Of a DNA stretch of 64,000 bases, positions 16,715 through 25,587 are shown one piece after another. Numbering within the stretch: the first letter of the stretch is position 1; every line of letters begins with the position of its first letter. The notes under the pieces were generated by a model. It did not search any database. It was not told the origin of the DNA and saw nothing but the letters and a program-made list of their open reading frames with translations. Made by a program: the position numbers and the translations under genes. Source of the stretch: Psychromonas sp. CNPT3 (GTDB taxonomy: Bacteria > Pseudomonadota > Gammaproteobacteria > Enterobacterales > Psychromonadaceae); assembly GCF_000153405.2 (NCBI RefSeq), contig NC_020802.1, positions 2,933,883-2,997,882 on the forward strand, written 5' to 3'.

Positions 16715-17317
16715 ATGAAAAAACTATTGATCCCATTATTTGCCTTACTTAGTTTTACCTCAGCAGTACAAGCACAAGGTGATATTAATGCCGGTAAAGA
16801 AAAAATAAGCACATGTAGTGCGTGTCATGGCGCTGATGGAAATAGCCCTTCAAACCTTTATCCTAAATTAGCAGGACAACATGCCAGCTATTTAGAAAAG
16901 CAGCTCTTACAATATAAAAATGGACAGCGTAAAGATGCGATCATGAATACTATGGCCACCATGTTATCAGAGCAAGATATCAAAGATATTTCAGCTTATT
17001 ACGCCAGTCAGCAAGCAACTGAAGAAAGCACCACGGCTGAAATTGCTAAACAGGGACAAAAACTTTACATGGGAGGTGATGTTAAACGCGCGTTACCCGC
17101 CTGCACAGCATGTCATGGTCCTCGAGGTAATGGTTTAGATCTCGCAAAATTCCCAAAGTTATCCAATCAACATCCGGCATACATTGCAAAACAACTGCAT
17201 CTGTTTCGCGATAAAGCCCGTGATAATGATATGAACGGCATGATGATTGACATCGCAGCCAAACTCACGGACAAAGAGATAACATTACTCTCTGAATATA
17301 TAGCTGCACTGCATTAA
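16715..17317 (+). CDS. Diheme cytochrome c4
   Basis: About 200 residues with a Sec signal peptide (MKKLLIPLFALLSFTSAVQA) and two class I cytochrome c domains. Each has a CxxCH heme site: CSACH near residue 34 and CTACH near 130. Met ligands probably lie in the MNTMATML and MNGMMIDIA segments. It is a periplasmic electron carrier feeding terminal oxidases, notably cbb3 type. The upstream ATG at 16709 is an alternative adding two residues. A hairpin follows the stop. Confidence 0.93.
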   Translation: MKKLLIPLFALLSFTSAVQAQGDINAGKEKISTCSACHGADGNSPSNLYPKLAGQHASYLEKQLLQYKNGQRKDAIMNTMATMLSEQDIKDISAYYASQQATEESTTAEIAKQGQKLYMGGDVKRALPACTACHGPRGNGLDLAKFPKLSNQHPAYIAKQLHLFRDKARDNDMNGMMIDIAAKLTDKEITLLSEYIAALH

Positions 17318-17326
17318 ACTAAAAAA

Positions 17327-17358
17327 ACGCTTCTTTATTATCAACATACAAGAAGCGT
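17327..17358 (+). terminator. Hairpin after cytochrome c4
   Basis: ACGCTTCTT and AAGAAGCGT form a 9-bp stem with a 14-nt loop, 10 nt past the stop. No T-run follows, so it is a candidate terminator or 3' stabiliser. Confidence 0.55.
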
Positions 17359-17557
17359 ACTGACCTTATCAAGATAATGAAGATTAAATTCTTAGCCACA
17401 TAGAGTGAAAATTTTCAGTACCTTTTAATGTTTGGCCGTTAATGTATTTATTTCTACACTAATATGAATAGATATACGCTTTTTTAAACGCGCTAATTCT
17501 GCTATTCTGCGCAACTATTGATCTTAGCCGGATCACTCATTATTAAGGTTATAAATT

Positions 17558-18142
17558 ATGTCTCGTATTAAAAAAAGTCGAACAGCAGGAAACTCACAAG
17601 AGGGTTATACCGGCAAACGTAAGGAAACGTCATCACAAGCACAAGAGGCTAAAGAGCGTAAACGTAAAGGCAAATTAAAAGGCAATAAATCTGGTGCTCG
17701 TAATGTACATCAAAGCGCCAAAAGTGCACAACAACATGCACAAAACGATCTTAACCATAAACGTCTTGGTAGCAAAAAAGCAATTTCATTAGGCCAGAAA
17801 GAAGTAATTAATGTCAGCAAAGATGTAAAAGCAAAAGTAAAAGTAGAAGTAAAAAAATCACAACCAATGCCAAAAGTGAAACTTATCAACGAAACGGTTG
17901 AAAATAAACTGTCACCGGCAAAAGAACTCGAATTATTAGAAAATGATCCGCGTTTAAATGACCTACTCGAACAATTAGACAGCGAAGAAAGTATTGATGA
18001 TGCTGACCAAATATGGGTAGAAAAGCAAATGGCCCGCCATCAAGTATTAATGACAAAACTAGGCTGGATCGATGAAGATGGTGAAGAAGATCTGATCCAA
18101 CAATTTGAAGATGCTAGCTCAGCCCTTGATGAATTCAAATAA
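17558..18142 (+). CDS. yihI: Der GTPase-activating protein YihI
   Basis: A 194-residue protein with a highly basic, low-complexity N-terminal half (KKSRTAGN near the start, then ERKRKGKLKGNKSGARN) and an acidic C-terminal half (LENDPRLNDLLEQLDSEE near 130-147), the typical YihI layout. The known E. coli homologue stimulates the GTPase Der and so tunes ribosome assembly. It stands upstream of DUF2489 and hemN with short gaps (12 and 17 nt), so the three are likely one operon. Confidence 0.9.
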   Translation: MSRIKKSRTAGNSQEGYTGKRKETSSQAQEAKERKRKGKLKGNKSGARNVHQSAKSAQQHAQNDLNHKRLGSKKAISLGQKEVINVSKDVKAKVKVEVKKSQPMPKVKLINETVENKLSPAKELELLENDPRLNDLLEQLDSEESIDDADQIWVEKQMARHQVLMTKLGWIDEDGEEDLIQQFEDASSALDEFK

Positions 18143-18154
18143 AGAGATAAAGGT

Positions 18155-18634
18155 ATGAACCTGCTCATCGTATTATCTATATTCGCGACACTTATTATTA
18201 TCGCTCTTACTGTGTATGTGGTTTTTTTGGTGCGTAAGATAAAGCAACAAAAAAACCAAATTGCAGAGCATAAAATACAACAAGAGCTGCAAAGCAATCA
18301 ACAAAAGCAGCTACGTAATGAAAATATCTGTGCCAGCATTCGCTTAATTGCACGTGCAACATCTGAAAAGCAGTGTAATATTTCAGAGGCAGCTATCCGT
18401 TTAAACGTATTGTTAGAAACCTTGCTCATTGAACCAAAAATTGATATCGATTCAACTTACCCTGCACTCGCGCAGTTATTTGAAAAAATAAAAGATTTTG
18501 CAACACACGCGGGCCGTCAGAGCATCGATAAAAAACAGCTCAAAAAAGAAGATCAGCAACGCCATCTTTTGGAAACCGAACTTGAAAGTGCCATTCTAAA
18601 AGAAACAAAAGTATTAAGTACATTTTCGATATAG
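18155..18634 (+). CDS. DUF2489 family membrane-anchored protein
   Basis: A 159-residue protein with one N-terminal membrane helix (LLIVLSIFATLIIIALTVYVVFL in part, residues 3-25), then a basic, glutamine-rich coiled-coil stretch and a helical domain (ENICASIRLIARATSEKQ). This matches the DUF2489 family found next to yihI and hemN in Vibrio and relatives. Its function is unknown. It is 12 nt after yihI and 17 nt before hemN. Confidence 0.8.
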   Translation: MNLLIVLSIFATLIIIALTVYVVFLVRKIKQQKNQIAEHKIQQELQSNQQKQLRNENICASIRLIARATSEKQCNISEAAIRLNVLLETLLIEPKIDIDSTYPALAQLFEKIKDFATHAGRQSIDKKQLKKEDQQRHLLETELESAILKETKVLSTFSI

Positions 18635-18651
18635 ATAAAAGAGAGAGATAA

Positions 18652-20019
18652 ATGAAACAGTTGGTTTGGGATCAAAAAATTATCGAGAAATATAATTACA
18701 GTGGACCTCGATATACTTCTTACCCTACAGCGCTCGAGTTTAATGAAAGTTTTGACTATAAGCAGTTTCTAGAGGCAACGAAGGTATTCCCTGAAAAGCC
18801 TTTATCTCTTTATGTACATATCCCTTTTTGTCATAAACTTTGCTATTTTTGTGGTTGTAATAAGATCATTACTCGCCATCAAGAAAAAGCGGACGTGTAT
18901 CTAGATCACCTTGAGCAAGAAATTAAACTACAAGCACCACACTTTAAAAACCGCTTAGTGACGCAGTTGCATTGGGGTGGTGGTACGCCGACCTTCTTAT
19001 TACCCGCTCAAATTTCACGTTTGATGGATATACTGCGTGCCCACTTTAGCTTTGCTAAAGGCGCTGAGCTTAGTATTGAAGTTGACCCTCGAAAATTTGA
19101 GCTCAGTACGATTGATTTACTTGCTAAAGAGGGCTTTAATCGCCTCAGTTTAGGGGTGCAAGATTTTAATAAAGCAGTACAAAAAGCCATTAATCGCGAG
19201 CAAGATGAAGCCTTTATAGAGCAACTTCTACAGCGCGCGAAAGAACAAGGATTTCAATCAACAAACCTGGATATGATTTACGGGTTACCTCTGCAAACCA
19301 AAGACACTTTTGCGCATACCTTAAATAAAGTCCTTGAACTCGATCCGGCGCGCCTGTCTATCTTCAATTATGCACATATGCCCTCTATTTTTGCAGCCCA
19401 ACGTAAGATAAATGATGAAGACATGCCGAAACCGGCTGAAAAATTAGCGATGCTTCAATATACCATTGAATTTTTAACGCAGTCTGGCTATCAGTTTATT
19501 GGTATGGATCATTTTGCCAAACCCGATGATGAACTGGCCATTGCCCAAAGAGAAGGTACATTACATCGTAATTTCCAAGGCTATACAACACAAGAAGATG
19601 CGGATTTATTAGGTCTCGGTGTTTCTGCAATTAGTCAAATAGGGCATTGTTATTCACAAAACCAAAAAGTGTTATCTGTTTATTATCAGCAAATTACAGA
19701 TAAAAAACACGCGCAGTGGCGCGGTGTAGCACTGAATCAAGATGACTTGATCCGCCGCCAAGTGATCAAAAAACTGATCTGTAATTTTAAGCTTGATATC
19801 AAAGAGATAGAATCTACCTTTAACCTTGATTTTAACGATTACTTTGCACAAGATATCAAGTTATTACAATGCTTTATTAAGGATGACTTACTCAGCATTG
19901 ATAACCAATATATTACCGTGCACCCCAAAGGACGCTTACTTATTCGTAATATTTGTATGAGTTTTGACGTCTATTTACGCCATAAAGCGCGTCAACAGCA
20001 GTTTTCACGAGTCATCTGA
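18652..20019 (+). CDS. hemN: Oxygen-independent coproporphyrinogen III oxidase
   Basis: A 455-residue radical-SAM enzyme converting coproporphyrinogen III to protoporphyrinogen IX without oxygen. The N-terminus YNYSGPRYTSYPTA is diagnostic for HemN. The iron-sulfur motif CxxxCxxC is CHKLCYFCGC (about residues 59-68), followed by LHWGGGTPTFL, the SAM-binding glycine motif. A complete C-terminal HemN domain makes it the true HemN rather than HemW. The AGAGAGA upstream is a good ribosome binding site. The stop is 1 nt before anmK. Confidence 0.97.
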   Translation: MKQLVWDQKIIEKYNYSGPRYTSYPTALEFNESFDYKQFLEATKVFPEKPLSLYVHIPFCHKLCYFCGCNKIITRHQEKADVYLDHLEQEIKLQAPHFKNRLVTQLHWGGGTPTFLLPAQISRLMDILRAHFSFAKGAELSIEVDPRKFELSTIDLLAKEGFNRLSLGVQDFNKAVQKAINREQDEAFIEQLLQRAKEQGFQSTNLDMIYGLPLQTKDTFAHTLNKVLELDPARLSIFNYAHMPSIFAAQRKINDEDMPKPAEKLAMLQYTIEFLTQSGYQFIGMDHFAKPDDELAIAQREGTLHRNFQGYTTQEDADLLGLGVSAISQIGHCYSQNQKVLSVYYQQITDKKHAQWRGVALNQDDLIRRQVIKKLICNFKLDIKEIESTFNLDFNDYFAQDIKLLQCFIKDDLLSIDNQYITVHPKGRLLIRNICMSFDVYLRHKARQQQFSRVI

Positions 20020-20020
20020 T

Positions 20021-21118
20021 ATGAATAAGTATTATATTGGTTTAATGTCCGGCACCAGTTTAGATGCCTTAGATATTGTGATCGCAGAGCGTAGCCCGGC
20101 AGGCTTTAAACAAGTCGCCCAAGATGCGGTGCCTTTACCCGCCTCAATGCGCCAAAATATATTACGTATTTGTGAAGACAAAACAGTCGATTTGCAAACG
20201 CTCGGTGAAGTAGATCATCAATTTGCACTGCTTTGTGCTGACGCTATCAATAGCTTATTAGCAACAAGTAAACTACTCGCAACACAAATCTGCGCCATCG
20301 GTAGCCATGGACAAACCGTGTTTCATAGCCCTTTAGGTGCCTACCCTTTTACCCAACAAATTGGTGATGCAAACCTTATTGCAGCCAAAACAGGGATCCC
20401 TTGTGTTAGTGACTTTAGGCGCATGGATATGGCGTATGGTGGACAAGGTGCCCCCCTTGTTCCCGCTTTTCATCAAGCCTTATTTGCAGACTCACAAGCG
20501 CCTCGCATTATCTTAAATATTGGCGGCATTGCTAATATTAGTATTTTGGATGCTCAGAAAAGTAGCTTAGGTTACGATACCGGCCCGGGTAATATCCTGA
20601 TGGATGCTTGGATAAACCGATGTAAGAATAAAACCTTTGATAAAGATGCACTTTTCGCCTTACAGGGCCATGTTTTACCTGATTTACTCGCAAAGCTCTC
20701 TGCCGATCCCTACTTCACACTGGCGGCGCCTAAAAGCACCGGCCGTGAAAAATTTAATGTGGCTTGGCTTATCGATATCATAGCAAAAAATATTTATCGC
20801 GACGAAGATGTGCAGCGCACTTTATGTGAATTAACGGTGCTAAGTATTAGTGAAGAGATACTAAAGGAAGGTGCTCACGCCGATATTTTTGTCTGTGGAG
20901 GAGGCGCATTAAACCCTTTATTAATGCAACGCTTAAGCGAAATATTAAACACTCAGAAAATACAAACAACACACGCTTTGGGTGTTGATCCTATGTATGT
21001 TGAAGGCATGGCTTTTGCTTGGCTTGCAGAGCAGCGCATGTTAGAAAAACACATTGAATTACATTGCGTCACCGGTGCACGTCAAGATGCTATTTTGGGT
21101 TGTGTTTATCTTGCGTAA
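20021..21118 (+). CDS. anmK: Anhydro-N-acetylmuramic acid kinase
   Basis: About 365 residues. AnmK converts 1,6-anhydro-MurNAc and ATP to MurNAc-6-phosphate in peptidoglycan recycling. Visible motifs are YYIGLMSGTSLDALD at the start, IGSHGQTVFHSP (about 87-98), the catalytic Asp in SDFRRMDMAYGGQGAPLVP and NIGGIANIS. The ATG at 20021 begins the canonical N-terminus; a longer frame from 19964 would overlap hemN. Immediately downstream of hemN, so probably co-transcribed. Confidence 0.95.
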   Translation: MNKYYIGLMSGTSLDALDIVIAERSPAGFKQVAQDAVPLPASMRQNILRICEDKTVDLQTLGEVDHQFALLCADAINSLLATSKLLATQICAIGSHGQTVFHSPLGAYPFTQQIGDANLIAAKTGIPCVSDFRRMDMAYGGQGAPLVPAFHQALFADSQAPRIILNIGGIANISILDAQKSSLGYDTGPGNILMDAWINRCKNKTFDKDALFALQGHVLPDLLAKLSADPYFTLAAPKSTGREKFNVAWLIDIIAKNIYRDEDVQRTLCELTVLSISEEILKEGAHADIFVCGGGALNPLLMQRLSEILNTQKIQTTHALGVDPMYVEGMAFAWLAEQRMLEKHIELHCVTGARQDAILGCVYLA

Positions 21119-21341
21119 CTTGATAATAAATAAATGCGGCCACATGGGCGAGCATCAATAAAGCACTCGCAAAGACAGTAAATAACAACGCAATACTCGC
21201 CACTTGAGTTACATCATCTAAAAAAAATACGTACCACAATAATGCACTGCCCAATAATAAAACAACATTTAAGGTAATACAGGATCGGCATCGTCCCAGC
21301 TTCTCTTTAAATTTATCTTCCAGACATACCTTACAGCCCAT
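21090..21341 (-). CDS. DUF3624 family small membrane protein
   Basis: An 83-residue protein with a Cys-rich N-terminus (MGCKVCLEDKF, then GRCRSCI) that may bind a metal, and two membrane helices (about 25-42 and 48-70). It resembles the DUF3624 family of Vibrio and relatives, which has no known role. Start ATG at 21341 with a TTG just before it in frame. Its 3' end overlaps the 3' end of anmK on the other strand by 29 bp. Confidence 0.7.
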   Translation of the reverse strand: MGCKVCLEDKFKEKLGRCRSCITLNVVLLLGSALLWYVFFLDDVTQVASIALLFTVFASALLMLAHVAAFIYYQVTQDKHNPK

Positions 21342-21405
21342 CAAGGTTCACCTTATTTGTCTACGTTACAAAAAAAATATATCTGCACTCTTTTCTTCTC
21401 TCTCC

Positions 21406-21440
21406 CCATGATACTTCAAGATGCAAAATCAGCAAGCCAA
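21406..21440. repeat. Family A repeat, solo left end
   Basis: CCCATGATACTTCAAGATGC followed by AAAATCAGCAAGCC is the left end of family A. It sits about 40 bp before a complete copy in the same orientation, suggesting either a nested insertion or an abortive duplicate. Confidence 0.65.
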
Positions 21441-21481
21441 AGAGGGCCTGCTTTAATAACATAGTCTCATTGCAACGCATA

Positions 21482-21743
21482 TATACCCATGATATTTCAA
21501 GGTGCAAAGTCAGCAAGGAAAATCGTGCCAAGATGCTAGGCATAAAATTGAAGCCTAGTCGTTCTAAGTCGAGATTTTATAACAACGCAGATGGGTGCGA
21601 GTTACCTTGCCCTTCGGGGCGCAAGCTCGACACCCCCCCCTGCGTTGCAACAATCACAAAGGGAATAACCATTCGTTCATGTTACGCCTTGCTCTGGTTA
21701 CCAGCTTGTGCCTGACAAAGCACCTTGAAATAACATGGGTATA
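21482..21743. repeat. Family A MITE-like repeat, full copy
   Basis: A 262-bp element whose terminal inverted repeats TATACCCATGATATTTCAAG and its reverse partner (ending ACATGGGTATA at 21743) differ at one position over 24 bp. The better-matched ends suggest this is a younger copy than 9028-9291. The interior includes a GCCC-TTCG-GGGC hairpin and an 8-C run at about 21632. Beyond it, 21744-22041 holds nothing recognisable. Confidence 0.85.
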
Positions 21744-22041
21744 AAGGCCAATAAATATTAACTAATGCTTTAAGTATGTGCCCATTATTATTGAAGATAA
21801 AAATTCAATAAGGGCAACGCCTTATTATCCTATTTGCATGCTTCTCGGATCAAGTTTACAACACGGTAAAGTATCTTGATTGATAATGGTTATATATACT
21901 GGCTCCCTGTCATAAGCGAGACTTAATAAAACATTTATATACCCAGCTTACAGTGCATAAAAGGTGCAACGATCACAAAAAAAGGTATAAAATAGACACA
22001 TACCTATACGCTTTTTTACGTTCCTACCTATAAAGAGGCGG

Positions 22042-22069
22042 TTGACTTTATCTGTTGCTGTAATATAAA
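22042..22069 (+). promoter_or_regulatory. Candidate sigma-70 promoter of nfo
   Basis: TTGACT, a 16-bp spacer and TATAAA, about 62 nt upstream of the nfo start codon. Confidence 0.55.
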
Positions 22070-22131
22070 TAGGTATGATCGTTATCCAAAATTAAGATCA
22101 GTAAATGCATTAACGTTAGTAAGGATGTTCA

Positions 22132-22974
22132 ATGAAATATATCGGTGCACATGTCAGTGCTTCAGGGGGGGTCTTTAATGCCCCAAAAAATGCTCATGAT
22201 CTTGGCGCGACTGCATTTGCGTTATTTACTAAAAATCAACGTCGCTGGGAAGCCAAGCCACTTGATGAAGACAGCATTAAAAAATTTAAAGCTGCCTGTA
22301 AACTCTATGGCTATTCTGCCGAGCAAATTTTGCCACACGATTCCTATTTAATAAACTTAGGGCATCCCGAAGTTGAGCCCTTAGAAAAATCACGTCTTGC
22401 TTTTGTCGATGAAATGCAACGTTGTCAACAACTCGGACTCACACTGCTTAATTTCCACCCCGGTAGCCACCTTAAAAAAATACCTGTCAATGATTGTTTA
22501 CTACGTATAAGTGAAAGCATCAACTGGGCATTAGAGCGAACCGAAAATGTCAAAGCTGTCATAGAAAACACAGCAGGCCAAGGTACCAACTTAGGCTATA
22601 AATTTGAACAATTAGCCACCATTATTGAACATGTAGAAGATAAAAGTCGTGTCGGCATATGTTTAGACACTTGCCATACTTTTGTATCCGGTTATGATTT
22701 AAGAACGACACAAACCTGTGAAGATACGTTCCAAGCCTTTTCTGATATTGTTGGCTTTGAGTATTTAAGTGCGATGCACATCAATGATAGTAAAGTGCCT
22801 TTAGGTAGTCGCGTAGATAGACATGCCTCTCTCGGCGTAGGCGAAATTGGTTGGCCTTGTTTTGAGTATATTATGAAAGATAGTCGTTTTGACGCTATAC
22901 CAATGGTTTTAGAGACATCAAACCCCGACATTTGGGCTGATGAAATACGACAATTACAACAATGGGCGAAATAA
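22132..22974 (+). CDS. nfo: Endonuclease IV (AP endonuclease)
   Basis: A 280-residue AP endonuclease of the Nfo family, a TIM-barrel three-zinc enzyme that cuts 5' to abasic sites in base excision repair. The N-terminus [12 protein letters not shown], the middle [17 protein letters not shown], the signature [15 protein letters not shown] (about residues 174-188), [16 protein letters not shown] and the C-terminal LETSNPD carry the metal ligands. Length is standard. Followed after a 47-nt gap by spoT, an unusual neighbour. Confidence 0.97.
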   Translation: MKYIGAHVSASGGVFNAPKNAHDLGATAFALFTKNQRRWEAKPLDEDSIKKFKAACKLYGYSAEQILPHDSYLINLGHPEVEPLEKSRLAFVDEMQRCQQLGLTLLNFHPGSHLKKIPVNDCLLRISESINWALERTENVKAVIENTAGQGTNLGYKFEQLATIIEHVEDKSRVGICLDTCHTFVSGYDLRTTQTCEDTFQAFSDIVGFEYLSAMHINDSKVPLGSRVDRHASLGVGEIGWPCFEYIMKDSRFDAIPMVLETSNPDIWADEIRQLQQWAK

Positions 22975-23021
22975 CATAATGTTTACTTCGCCACGCTCAT
23001 TCCTTTAACTTAGAGTCAATA

Positions 23022-25166
23022 ATGCTGATTTTTAATGCCTTGCATGATGTGATACAAACCTACTTAACGCCTGATGAATGTGATTTCATTGAGCGCGCTT
23101 ATCATTTCGCAGCAAAAGCACATCAAGGCGTGACTCGCGCAAGCGGTGAGCCTTATATTACTCATCCGGTTGCTGTCGCCAGTATATTAGCCTCCATGAA
23201 GCTAGATCCGGATGCGCTGGCAGCTGCATTATTACATGATGTCCTAGAAGATACAGACGCTACCTATCAACAATTAAGCGATAACTTTAACCCTGTTGTC
23301 GCCGAATTAGTTGAAGGCGTCACCAAACTCGATAAAATTAACTTTAAAAATCGCGAACAAGCACAAGCCTCGAATATTTGTAAAATGTTGATCGCGATGT
23401 CGAAAGATTTTCGGGTGATGTTAATAAAACTTGCCGATCGGGTGCACAACATGCGCACCTTAGACTCTTTACGTCCCGATAAACGTAAACGCATTGCGCG
23501 TGAAACATTTGAAATATTTACCCCGATAGCGGACCGACTCGGACTACACTTCTTAAAAAATGAACTCGAGGAATTGGCTTTTAAAGCCTCTAATTCCAGT
23601 CGCTATTACGTATTAAAAGCGGCCATTAGCAAAGCACGTGGTAACCGCAAAGATTTTATTCAACGTATTTGTGATGAAATATCACTCAAACTCGATAATA
23701 TAAGTATTGAAGCCAAAGTCGTTGGCCGGGAAAAGCATTTATATAGTCTTTATCGAAAAATGCGTAAAAAAGGTTGCCAGTTCCACGATGTGATGGATGT
23801 TTATGCTTTTCGTATTATCGTTAAAGATCTCGATACCTGTTATCGCGTTTTAGGGCAAATGCACCATTTATATCAGCCTAAATTAGAATTTTTTGAAGAT
23901 TATATTGCCATACCAAAAGCCAATAGCTATCAATCGCTACATACCACATTGATAACCCATCATGGCGTTAATATTGAGATCCAAATTAGAACACACGATA
24001 TGGATATGGTCGCTAAACAAGGGATCGCTGCCCATTGGAGTTATAAAAATGGTGGAGGTGATTCAAATATCATCGCCCAATTACAAACTAGAAATTGGTT
24101 TCAAGGACTCAGTGAACCTGATGAGAACTCAACGAACTCACTCATTTTACTTGAAAATATTAAAGCTGAACTGGGTAACAATGAGATCCATGTATTAACG
24201 CCACAAGGCAAGATACTGGTACTGCCGGCCCATGCCACTGCCGTTGATTTTGCTTATGCCTTGCATACTAAGGTTGGGCATCGCTGCATTGGTGCAAAAG
24301 TCGATAATGAATATTCCTTATTGAGTAATAAGCTCGAAAGTGGGCAAACAATAGAAATCATTCTGCGTGAAAACTTACAGCCCAATGCCACGTGGTTGAA
24401 TTTTGTTGCCACACATAAAGCGCGTAGCAGTATTCGCCAGTTTCTAAAGCAACAAGAAGATGATGTCAGTATTCCCAATGGCAGACGCTTACTTAAACAA
24501 GCATTAAATCAAACGAATTTAGCAGATATTCCACAAGAAAATATAGACAGCGTGATCAAAGATCATCGCCTTGCAGATTTTAATAGTCTCTTAAATGCCA
24601 TTGGTAAAGGGCAGTTATTAAGCATGATCATTGCGCGTCGTTTACGAGGGAATTCTGACCAACTAACTGAATCTGTACATAAACAACCGTATCGACAAAG
24701 CGCTATTAAAGGTGCTGAAGATATGATGATAACCTATGCAAACTGTTGTAAACCTTTGCCGGGGGATCCGATTGTTGCCCATGCCAGCTCAGGAAAAGGC
24801 CTTGTCGTACATTTGAAGAATTGTCACAATGTGGCAGGATTTGAAAATGAACGCGATAAATATATCCCTATCGAATGGGATATGAACTTTATGAATCAAT
24901 ACGAATATGCCAGCGATCTTAAAATCTTGATGGTTAACCATAAAGCAGGCCTTGCCAAACTATTTACCATTATTGCAAAAAGTAATGCGAATGTGGGAGG
25001 CTTACAAACAACTGAGCTTTCTAATGAACTGTACGCGATTAATATTACGATCACTGTCATTAATCGCATCCATTTATCACGTATAATGCGCCAGATAAAA
25101 AAATTATCGAGCGTAAAAAGTGTCAAACGTAGTAATCAAAAAAAACAAACTAAAGGAGAGATATAA
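23022..25166 (+). CDS. spoT: Bifunctional (p)ppGpp synthetase/hydrolase SpoT
   Basis: A 714-residue RelA/SpoT protein. The HD hydrolase domain is intact: THPVAVA at about 47 and LLHDVLED with the HD pair near residue 73, then LADRVHNM. The synthetase domain has YRKMRKKGCQFHDVMDVYAFRI and the EIQIRT motif. TGS (residues about 380-440), a helical region and a C-terminal ACT domain (about 640-700) follow. Retention of HD makes it SpoT rather than RelA. The usual rpoZ and trmH partners are not adjacent; nfo lies upstream and a META lipoprotein gene overlaps its stop codon (TAATG). Confidence 0.93.
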   Translation: MLIFNALHDVIQTYLTPDECDFIERAYHFAAKAHQGVTRASGEPYITHPVAVASILASMKLDPDALAAALLHDVLEDTDATYQQLSDNFNPVVAELVEGVTKLDKINFKNREQAQASNICKMLIAMSKDFRVMLIKLADRVHNMRTLDSLRPDKRKRIARETFEIFTPIADRLGLHFLKNELEELAFKASNSSRYYVLKAAISKARGNRKDFIQRICDEISLKLDNISIEAKVVGREKHLYSLYRKMRKKGCQFHDVMDVYAFRIIVKDLDTCYRVLGQMHHLYQPKLEFFEDYIAIPKANSYQSLHTTLITHHGVNIEIQIRTHDMDMVAKQGIAAHWSYKNGGGDSNIIAQLQTRNWFQGLSEPDENSTNSLILLENIKAELGNNEIHVLTPQGKILVLPAHATAVDFAYALHTKVGHRCIGAKVDNEYSLLSNKLESGQTIEIILRENLQPNATWLNFVATHKARSSIRQFLKQQEDDVSIPNGRRLLKQALNQTNLADIPQENIDSVIKDHRLADFNSLLNAIGKGQLLSMIIARRLRGNSDQLTESVHKQPYRQSAIKGAEDMMITYANCCKPLPGDPIVAHASSGKGLVVHLKNCHNVAGFENERDKYIPIEWDMNFMNQYEYASDLKILMVNHKAGLAKLFTIIAKSNANVGGLQTTELSNELYAINITITVINRIHLSRIMRQIKKLSSVKSVKRSNQKKQTKGEI

Positions 25167-25579
25167 TGAAGAAACGTCATGTAGTCGCTTTACTTGCAAG
25201 CACGTTATTATTTGCCTGCCAAGATAAGGCTACTCAATTACAACCAAGTAACTGGACACTCAGCAGCATTGATGGTCAAAGTATTAATAGTAAGATCCAC
25301 AGTAATTTATCAATTGATACAGACGGTCGTGCGCACGGCGTACTGGCGTGTAATAATTTCTTTGGTGAAGTCGTTACCCAAGATAAAAACATCCGTATCG
25401 AAAAAATGGGTAGTACACGTAAAATGTGTGTGCCTCCTGTGAATAAAGTTGAAATGCAAGTTTCTCAAACCTTAAGCAATTGGTCAGAGATACAAGTAAG
25501 TGGCACACAACTAACGCTTAGTGGTGAAAAATACACTTTAATTTATCAATTAAGTAGCCCTGAAAGCGAGTCTAAATAA
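25166..25579 (+). CDS. META-domain lipoprotein (HslJ-like)
   Basis: A 137-residue protein with a lipoprotein signal, lipobox LLFAC with the acylated Cys at about residue 18, then a META/HslJ-type domain: NWTLSSIDG near the start and ACNNFFGEV in the middle, typical of HslJ. HslJ-type proteins are envelope-located and linked to heat or novobiocin resistance in E. coli; the precise role is unknown. The ATG overlaps the spoT TAA by one base (TAATG), indicating translational coupling to spoT. Confidence 0.82.
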   Translation: MKKRHVVALLASTLLFACQDKATQLQPSNWTLSSIDGQSINSKIHSNLSIDTDGRAHGVLACNNFFGEVVTQDKNIRIEKMGSTRKMCVPPVNKVEMQVSQTLSNWSEIQVSGTQLTLSGEKYTLIYQLSSPESESK

Positions 25580-25587
25580 GCATTAGC

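Noticed and set aside
21744..22041. Another family A copy before nfo
   Set aside because: A few words (TATACCC, GCAACGATCACAAA) recur, but they are too short and scattered to support an element.
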